A stretch of 6,791 bases of DNA, taken from JAGOJE01 sp964553715 (GTDB taxonomy: Bacteria; Pseudomonadota; Alphaproteobacteria; Rickettsiales; Rickettsiaceae). Shown here one piece after another: positions 1-4,749 of this stretch; position 1 is the first letter of the stretch, and every line of letters begins with the position of its first letter. Location of the stretch: positions 1-6,791 of the forward strand of contig CAZKKY010000040.1 of the NCBI GenBank assembly GCA_964553715.1. The letters are read 5' to 3'. The notes beneath the pieces were generated by a model. That model had not been told where the DNA came from. It was given only the letters and a program-made list of their open reading frames with translations, and did no database searches. The translations under genes and the position numbers were made by a program.

Positions 1-241
1 ATACGAGGATCATTTAAAATGGCTTCGTATAGAAGCAAATACTTTAAAGAAATATAAAGATGAAGGCATAGAAGCTGGAATAGCTATTGGTAAGGCTGAA
101 GGAATAGCTATTGGTGAAGAAAGAGGTAAAACTGAAGAGAAAATTGCTATTGCTAGAAATTTATTAAAAGCTGGTCTTGATATTGATATTGTATCTAGCT
201 CTACCGGATTAACTCTAGAACAACTCAAAAAGTTAGATTAA
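1..241 (+). CDS. Rpn-family recombination-promoting nuclease/putative transposase, C-terminal fragment (5' end outside window)
   Basis: The frame is open from the window edge (first full codon at position 2) and ends at TAA 239-241, giving 79 residues. The fragment starts YEDHLKWLRIEANTLKKY, continues into a glycine-spaced helical stretch (EGIEAG, IAIGKAEG, IAIGEERGK), and ends with a small helical tail, IARNLLKAGLDIDIVSSSTG followed by LTLEQLKKLD. This glycine-every-fourth-residue coil followed by a 'LLKxGLDIDxIxxxTGLxxEEIxxL' tail is the usual C-terminus of the Rpn/PD-(D/E)XK transposase-like family. These proteins are normally about 300 residues with the nuclease core in the N-terminal half, so the catalytic part lies upstream and cannot be judged here. 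Family members are DNA endonucleases linked to RecA-independent recombination and are often multicopy in endosymbiont genomes. It converges on the large minus-strand gene with an 11-bp gap. Whether the full gene is intact is unknown. Confidence 0.8.
   Translation, partial: YEDHLKWLRIEANTLKKYKDEGIEAGIAIGKAEGIAIGEERGKTEEKIAIARNLLKAGLDIDIVSSSTGLTLEQLKKLD
77..115 (+). repeat. 15-bp direct repeat, 24-bp period, inside the Rpn-family tail
   Basis: GGAATAGCTATTGGT occurs exactly at 77-91 and again at 101-115. The 24-bp period equals eight codons, so each copy encodes GIAIG in the same frame. This is a DNA-level duplication of part of the glycine-spaced coil. In this family the number of such repeats commonly differs between paralogues, consistent with replication slippage that keeps the frame. 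Confidence 0.85.
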
Positions 242-252
242 ATTAAAACTAT

Positions 253-3200
253 TTAATATTCTGTGCTGTGTACTCTATCTAAAGCAAGAAGATCTGTGTC
301 ATAGGGCTGCATTTTGCCTATATTATTTTCGATACTTATGCTTTGAAAAAGTGAATTCATAACATTAAGAGCGCCATGTTCTATAACACCATCTATTAAA
401 CTTTCAGCTAATTCTCTATCTTTTCCTAAGTCGATTAATTGATTAACGCAATGAGGTCCGTATAATTTTGCCAATTCTAATAATTCAGGATGGTTAAGTA
501 TCTGATTGTCATAATCTACATTCGTAATACAAGATATTTGATGATTCTTAAAAAGACCAAAACAAGTTTTCCAACTGTTTTGTTCGTCAAGTATTTTTTG
601 CAAATCCTTTATACCATGAATAGTTTGATTCTTATTTGTAGGAGTGGTGGTTTTATTATGTCTTTTGGTCTCATAGACATCTCTTTCAATCATTTCTATC
701 GCAACACCTTGCAATATTTGATTAACAGTTGTATTCACAACTTGATCATCGCTTAAAGGTTTTGCATGAATTTTCTCATCGTTTAGAGTACTTACTGCAG
801 TTTTACTATCATTGTTTTTATTATCATCATTGAAATCTGTGTCATCAATTTCAGTAGAAATAGGTTGATAGATTCCATTATTTGAATCTTTAGATTCTGG
901 TATAGTAAGTTTAGTAAGTTCAATATTTTGACCGTAAATACCGCCAATAATTGCATCATCTATATTACCCTCTTTATTACTTGTTTCTGCTTCTTTATTA
1001 GATATATCTTCCTTGTTATTTACAGAACTAACCTTATTATCAGGGGAGTAGGTATATTGTATACTACATCTTTTTAATATTTCACTATAGCAAGACTTTG
1101 TATTATCTACATTAGCATTTTTTGTAACATCAGAACTTGTAATGATAAACAAATTTTTAGCCATGATTATCATCATCAAATCGAATTGAGCTTGGTTAGA
1201 ATTTTGTATTACATTTTCTAGAGAAGTAGCTAATTTAGTTAACTCTTCTAGAAGTGCAGAAAATGCATCTACAACATTTGCATCAGGAAGAGTCTCAAGA
1301 TCTTTCAAAATAGGTGTAATCTCATTCGCAATCTTAGAAGTGATTTCAAAAAGCGTAATACAATTAGATAACTTGCTAATAGAAATAGATTTTAAATCAT
1401 TAGTGTAATTTTTAGCTTCAGTAGAAATCTTATCAAAAACTTTTATTGTATTCTGTATATTATGGGGCAGAGTATTAGAATTATATGCCGCTATATCTTT
1501 ACAAACTTTATCCACAAGCTTTGTAAGAGTTTTTTGTTCATCACTATCGTTATTAGCTTCTTTTATGCCTTCTACTATATTCTTTCCAAAATCAAAGATT
1601 TTCTGTGTTGGGAGATTGTTCTTGATTTTCTTTATATTTTTTTTAGTTTTTTGAACTTTATTATGATCAGTTTCATATATTGTTTTTAATACACTCAAAG
1701 ATTCTTGTCTATGATTTAAGGAGGTCTTATAATTTCCTAATTCGTAATACATTTTGCTTATCTGTTTTAAAGTATCTGCAATAATAGGATGACATGAATA
1801 GGTGTCGTATAATATTTCTAGAGCATCTTGGTGGTTTTGGATTGCATGATTGATTTTGAACTCATCGAGTGATTTAGAAGCACAAGTAATCATATTCATA
1901 AAGGCCTTAAAGCCTAGTCCTACAGGGGTTTTACCTTCCAAAAAAAGCACCATTCCCATACCGATTAAATATTCTACTTCCTCTAGTGGATTTTTCTTAT
2001 CACTAGACATATGTGCGACATCAAAACACAGAGAAGATTTTTGTAAATAATTTATACGATCATCACTATTGAAAAATGCTTTTTTAGCTTGCATTTGGTA
2101 TAACGTACCAATATTACGCAATCCGGTAATATCTTCATATTCTTTGTAAGCTTGATAAAAATTACTCAGCGCATCATCATATTCTTTTAAGCCTAAACAT
2201 GCTAATCCCAAATTATTTAAAGACTTAGCTATTAAGGTCTTTTGCACATTCGGTGCATCTGTTCTGATATTTTTAGAGAGAGTAAAAAACTCTTTTGCAC
2301 TCTGAAACTTCCCTAGTCTGTAACATGTAGCGCCTACATCATCATATAGATCTGCCTCTCTCCTACCTTCTAATTCCTTAGCATCTTTCTTCTCTGCATT
2401 ACTTTCTACAATCTCCATTACATCAAACTCTTCTTTAAAACACTCTAAAGCTTTATAGTATTTCAATAACCTTAGGAAAATTCTTCCTTTAGTTTGAGAA
2501 TCATTTTGAAAAAATACCTCTGATGTAATTGTACTATTGTTTAAAAAAACTTCATGAGCATCATCAGAGGGACCCTTAGAAGGATATGTATCAGTAAATT
2601 TCTTTAGGCTATTCATTAAAGGAAATATAATATAGTAATATTCAAATAGCTTCTCTGATAATTCTGTAGTCAAGTGGAAGACTGAAGAGTCAGGAGCATT
2701 ATTTACTACCTCTCTAGTGTCCATTCTTTCTGCTTGACTACCATAAAAATCATATATTTTTATTCTTAAAATTGTTGCGAAACTTAAAGCTTTTTTTAAA
2801 TTCTCCGCAGCATGCCTGCACAGTTTGTTTCGCGCACGGAGATTATCTATCATCTCCCATGTACCACCTTCGCCATTTGGGACTTCACAAATGAGTCCTA
2901 AATTATAAATGAATCTATCAGCTAAACGATAGATGTCATTTTTAACGTCGAATATTTTTCCTGAATCTTCATATGCATGAAAAGCTAATGCCTCTAAATG
3001 TCCTTTCATTAAAAACTCTGACGCGCCAGTCCTAAGCCGTTCTATTGCTCTGTTGATTCCTAAATGATTACTTAGTAATAATTCATTTACTTTTTCCTGG
3101 TATGTGGAAAAAAGAGATTGGTTACCACATACATAGCATGACGCTTGGAGTATAGAATGTAAAAATTTGTCCTGTGATGCTTCCTCTTCATTTTTAACAT

Positions 3201-4527
3201 ACTTTAACATCCCATCTACTATTTGAATTAAGGTGTAGCCTTTATCTCTTCTACCAAGAGGAGTTTTCCCTCCTAAATCAAATTGCACTCCAGGCTTTAT
3301 TAAATGATCTAAATGAAGACCATAGTCACTTATTGGTATAGATGTTTCACCAAACATAATTACTTTAAAATGTACATAGTGGGATAATATCTCAAAATAT
3401 TTTTTGAGTTTTTCGTTATGATCTTGATCATTTAGTACTTTGGTCAAGACATTAGATTTTTCATCAGGATAATCTTTTGTACTTAGATCATTCTTATGCT
3501 CATGCCCGAAATCTAGAACAATACCAGATTCTTTTGCATCAGATTCTTTGTCACCACGACTATCCTCTTGTTTGTTATCCAAATTTTTAGAGTCACTGGA
3601 TTTTGCCTCAATATCATCTTTTTTATCGTCATTTTTTTGTTTCTTATAATCGTCTGGCGACTCTAAAAGAATAGCAAATTCTAAATCAGAGTAAGGAGTT
3701 GTTTGTCCTAGGGCTATAGATCCAAGACCTATTACAGCATATTTGCATGGTGGAGGTTTATGGTCAGTAGCTCTTTCAGATTTGCATGATGGAGGAGGAT
3801 CACCGATAGCGTTTTCAGCATCCCGAAATAACAATGCCAAATATCCTTTTAATTGTTCTTTTATTTCGTTACAATATTTTCTAGCATCAATTAATGGTAA
3901 GGGCTGAGATGCTACAACATGCATTTCATCCCTCAATTGTTTAAATAATCCTCTGTAAGAGAAACTATCTGATACAAAGTCATCTTTAAAATCATCTATT
4001 GTTTGTGTGTTAGGATTTGTGTTTGTGCTATCTCCTGATTTAGCAATCGCATGACTACCTATCTCTTTTAATAGTTCTTTGCCAGACTTAACTATCTCAT
4101 CATGTATATTTTTAAATTTTACTTTGCCTGCTTTAAGGAGTTTTCGTGCTAACTCCACATCATTTTCAGACTTGGATCCACCATGTTTATCAAGGTTTTT
4201 GGATTTTATAATTTTTCTTGCATATTGCAGCCTTACCGCTGCATCATTATAAAATTTCAAATTACCAGTATTTTTTCCGAACTCAAAACAAATATCTGCT
4301 AAAACGTCAAATATATCAGCTAAAATTAACAATTGCTTCAAAGACTCGCTGAGATATAAGTCAGTAAGCAAAGGAACTACTTTTCGTTTTTCTATATTTG
4401 TAAAATCTAGGTGTTTTTCAAATTTCTCTTTGTTAGAATCTTGGATATTCTTTATTTCTTGTTTTATTTGAGACAACTTATTTTTTATCCGGTCTATTTC
4501 TCTGAGTTCATTGTTAAATCTTTTCAC
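253..4527 (-). CDS. Large nucleotidyltransferase-like / TPR-repeat protein (1424 aa), function unknown
   Basis: The start is GTG (4527-4525). An in-frame TGA lies 15-17 bases upstream and a strong GAGGAG ribosome site sits 8 bases before it, so the start is well fixed. Residues 1-40 are charged and probably coiled coil. Residues 263-290 carry a nucleotidyltransferase signature: G269-S270, then TPYSDLEFAIL with D281 and E283 as likely metal ligands. A charged low-complexity insert (about 292-371) precedes VHFKVIMFGET (E394 a possible third carboxylate) and FDLGGKTPLGR (417-426). TPR-like units lie at about 724-757 and 765-798, with a kinesin-light-chain-like one at 912-960 (HPIIADTLKQISKMYYELGN). 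Residues 970-1424 are helical with an Asn/Asp/Lys-rich linker (about 1160-1260) and match nothing I recognise. No signal peptide or convincing membrane segment is seen, so it is probably cytosolic or a secreted effector. It is not GlnD: there is no HD or ACT domain. The substrate is unknown. The domain calls are fairly sure and the role is not. Confidence 0.88.
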   Translation of the reverse strand: MKRFNNELREIDRIKNKLSQIKQEIKNIQDSNKEKFEKHLDFTNIEKRKVVPLLTDLYLSESLKQLLILADIFDVLADICFEFGKNTGNLKFYNDAAVRLQYARKIIKSKNLDKHGGSKSENDVELARKLLKAGKVKFKNIHDEIVKSGKELLKEIGSHAIAKSGDSTNTNPNTQTIDDFKDDFVSDSFSYRGLFKQLRDEMHVVASQPLPLIDARKYCNEIKEQLKGYLALLFRDAENAIGDPPPSCKSERATDHKPPPCKYAVIGLGSIALGQTTPYSDLEFAILLESPDDYKKQKNDDKKDDIEAKSSDSKNLDNKQEDSRGDKESDAKESGIVLDFGHEHKNDLSTKDYPDEKSNVLTKVLNDQDHNEKLKKYFEILSHYVHFKVIMFGETSIPISDYGLHLDHLIKPGVQFDLGGKTPLGRRDKGYTLIQIVDGMLKYVKNEEEASQDKFLHSILQASCYVCGNQSLFSTYQEKVNELLLSNHLGINRAIERLRTGASEFLMKGHLEALAFHAYEDSGKIFDVKNDIYRLADRFIYNLGLICEVPNGEGGTWEMIDNLRARNKLCRHAAENLKKALSFATILRIKIYDFYGSQAERMDTREVVNNAPDSSVFHLTTELSEKLFEYYYIIFPLMNSLKKFTDTYPSKGPSDDAHEVFLNNSTITSEVFFQNDSQTKGRIFLRLLKYYKALECFKEEFDVMEIVESNAEKKDAKELEGRREADLYDDVGATCYRLGKFQSAKEFFTLSKNIRTDAPNVQKTLIAKSLNNLGLACLGLKEYDDALSNFYQAYKEYEDITGLRNIGTLYQMQAKKAFFNSDDRINYLQKSSLCFDVAHMSSDKKNPLEEVEYLIGMGMVLFLEGKTPVGLGFKAFMNMITCASKSLDEFKINHAIQNHQDALEILYDTYSCHPIIADTLKQISKMYYELGNYKTSLNHRQESLSVLKTIYETDHNKVQKTKKNIKKIKNNLPTQKIFDFGKNIVEGIKEANNDSDEQKTLTKLVDKVCKDIAAYNSNTLPHNIQNTIKVFDKISTEAKNYTNDLKSISISKLSNCITLFEITSKIANEITPILKDLETLPDANVVDAFSALLEELTKLATSLENVIQNSNQAQFDLMMIIMAKNLFIITSSDVTKNANVDNTKSCYSEILKRCSIQYTYSPDNKVSSVNNKEDISNKEAETSNKEGNIDDAIIGGIYGQNIELTKLTIPESKDSNNGIYQPISTEIDDTDFNDDNKNNDSKTAVSTLNDEKIHAKPLSDDQVVNTTVNQILQGVAIEMIERDVYETKRHNKTTTPTNKNQTIHGIKDLQKILDEQNSWKTCFGLFKNHQISCITNVDYDNQILNHPELLELAKLYGPHCVNQLIDLGKDRELAESLIDGVIEHGALNVMNSLFQSISIENNIGKMQPYDTDLLALDRVHSTEY
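967..1023 (-). repeat. Short NKE tripeptide repeats in low-complexity linker of the large protein
   Basis: Residues 1169-1187 of the minus-strand protein contain three spaced NKE units (NNKEDISNKEAETSNKEG), with TCTTTATTA recurring on the plus strand. They open the Asn/Asp/Ser/Lys-rich linker that separates the helical region from the last ~120 residues. This looks like a flexible, fast-evolving spacer and carries no recognisable motif. Confidence 0.6.
3742..3819 (-). repeat. Imperfect 39-bp (13-residue) tandem duplication just before the nucleotidyltransferase motif
   Basis: The halves 3742-3780 and 3781-3819 align without gaps. Their first 15 bases differ at one position (TTTGCATGGTGGAGG against TTTGCATGATGGAGG), and about 27 of 39 bases agree overall by eye. 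They encode residues 250-262 (SERATDHKPPPCK) and 237-249 (AENAIGDPPPSCK). The duplication leaves two PPP/CK elements in series directly upstream of YAVIGLGS, where one would be expected to lead into the core strand. Confidence 0.7.
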
Positions 4528-4535
4528 TTTGATAA

Positions 4536-4541
4536 CTCCTC
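4536..4541 (-). promoter_or_regulatory. Shine-Dalgarno site GAGGAG for the large minus-strand gene
   Basis: The plus-strand CTCCTC reads GAGGAG on the minus strand, 8 bases before the GTG start at 4527. It is a strong match to the 16S anti-SD and settles the non-ATG start, because the first in-frame ATG is not until codon 202. Confidence 0.85.
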
Positions 4542-4562
4542 AATACAAATAAAGTTTGTACT

Positions 4563-4587
4563 TTACTAAGTCTCATTAACTTAGTAA
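4563..4587. promoter_or_regulatory. Perfect 9-bp inverted repeat, candidate operator or leader hairpin
   Basis: TTACTAAGT (4563-4571) is mirrored exactly by ACTTAGTAA (4579-4587) around a 7-base spacer CTCATTA. The dyad lies 36-60 bases upstream of the large gene's GTG and downstream of its candidate promoter. It could be a binding site for a dimeric regulator, such as the adjacent LuxR-type protein, or form a hairpin in the 5' leader. It has no following U-run in the minus direction, so it does not look like a terminator. Confidence 0.6.
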
Positions 4588-4611
4588 CTTTTATACTTAT
4601 AGTAACTCAAA

Positions 4612-4639
4612 TTTATCTTAACTATAACCTATAAGTCAA
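4612..4639 (-). promoter_or_regulatory. Candidate sigma-70 promoter for the large minus-strand gene
   Basis: On the minus strand TTGACT (plus 4634-4639) matches 5 of 6 bases of the -35 consensus. After 16 bases comes GATAAA (plus 4612-4617), a partial -10. Transcription would start near 4605, leaving a leader of about 75-80 bases that contains the 9-bp dyad. The inverted-repeat arm CTATAAGT (4629-4636) overlaps the -35. Confidence is limited because AT-rich DNA offers many such matches. Confidence 0.4.
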
Positions 4640-4686
4640 GATATAAATCACTAGTATAATTATCAAGTAATGTAGCACTATAGGTT
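4626..4686. promoter_or_regulatory. Interrupted 8-bp inverted repeat AACCTATA...TATAGGTT
   Basis: AACCTATA at 4626-4633 has its exact reverse complement at 4679-4686, 45 bases apart. A near copy, AACCTCTA, follows at 4701-4708. The pair brackets the TATAAT hexamer at 4655-4660. The arrangement would suit two regulator half-sites or sites flanking a promoter, but 8-bp matches in a 222-bp AT-rich spacer may be coincidental. Confidence 0.35.
4655..4660 (+). promoter_or_regulatory. Candidate -10 box (TATAAT) for the LuxR-type gene
   Basis: A perfect TATAAT hexamer lies about 90 bases before the GTG start at 4750. No good -35 is present 16-18 bases upstream, which would fit a promoter that depends on an activator. 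Alternative AT-rich -10-like hexamers occur at 4696-4701 and 4715-4720. Confidence 0.35.
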
Positions 4687-4749
4687 GATTTTTTTTATAA
4701 AACCTCTATTTATTTATAAAATTAGTTCAAATATTTAGAGTCAAAAGAC

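Larger units (their letters stand above)
4528..4749. other. Divergent intergenic control region
   Basis: These 222 bases separate the divergent GTG starts. I see no credible coding frame; the plus-strand frame of the downstream gene is blocked by stops at 4681, 4717 and 4723. The region holds a perfect 9-bp dyad (4563-4587), two 8-bp interrupted inverted repeats (4595-4602/4629-4636 and 4626-4633/4679-4686), an 8-bp direct repeat TAGTAACT (4582-4589 and 4600-4607), an eight-T run (4689-4696) and candidate promoters in both directions. Short AT-rich repeats arise easily by chance in such DNA, so only the 9-bp dyad stands out on its own. Confidence 0.7.

Noticed and set aside
10..228. 72-codon minus-strand open frame
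   Set aside because: It is antisense to the Rpn-family tail, whose protein pattern is recognisable. Its Ser/Pro/Ile-rich translation mirrors the Gly/Ala/Ile repeats of the real gene.
242..252. Intrinsic terminator between the convergent Rpn-family and giant genes
   Set aside because: The 11-bp gap and its flanks are AT-rich but show no GC-containing stem followed by a T-run in either direction.
490..2050. Plus-strand open frames at 490-756, 1462-1689 and 1850-2050
   Set aside because: All lie antisense inside the 1424-residue gene, have hydrophobic or low-complexity translations with no family resemblance, and have no ribosome site I can support.
3661..3738. Assigning the nucleotidyltransferase domain as GlnD (PII uridylyltransferase)
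   Set aside because: Only the GS-x-DxE motif region is similar. The protein has no HD or ACT domains, has TPRs instead, and its other conserved blocks do not match GlnD.
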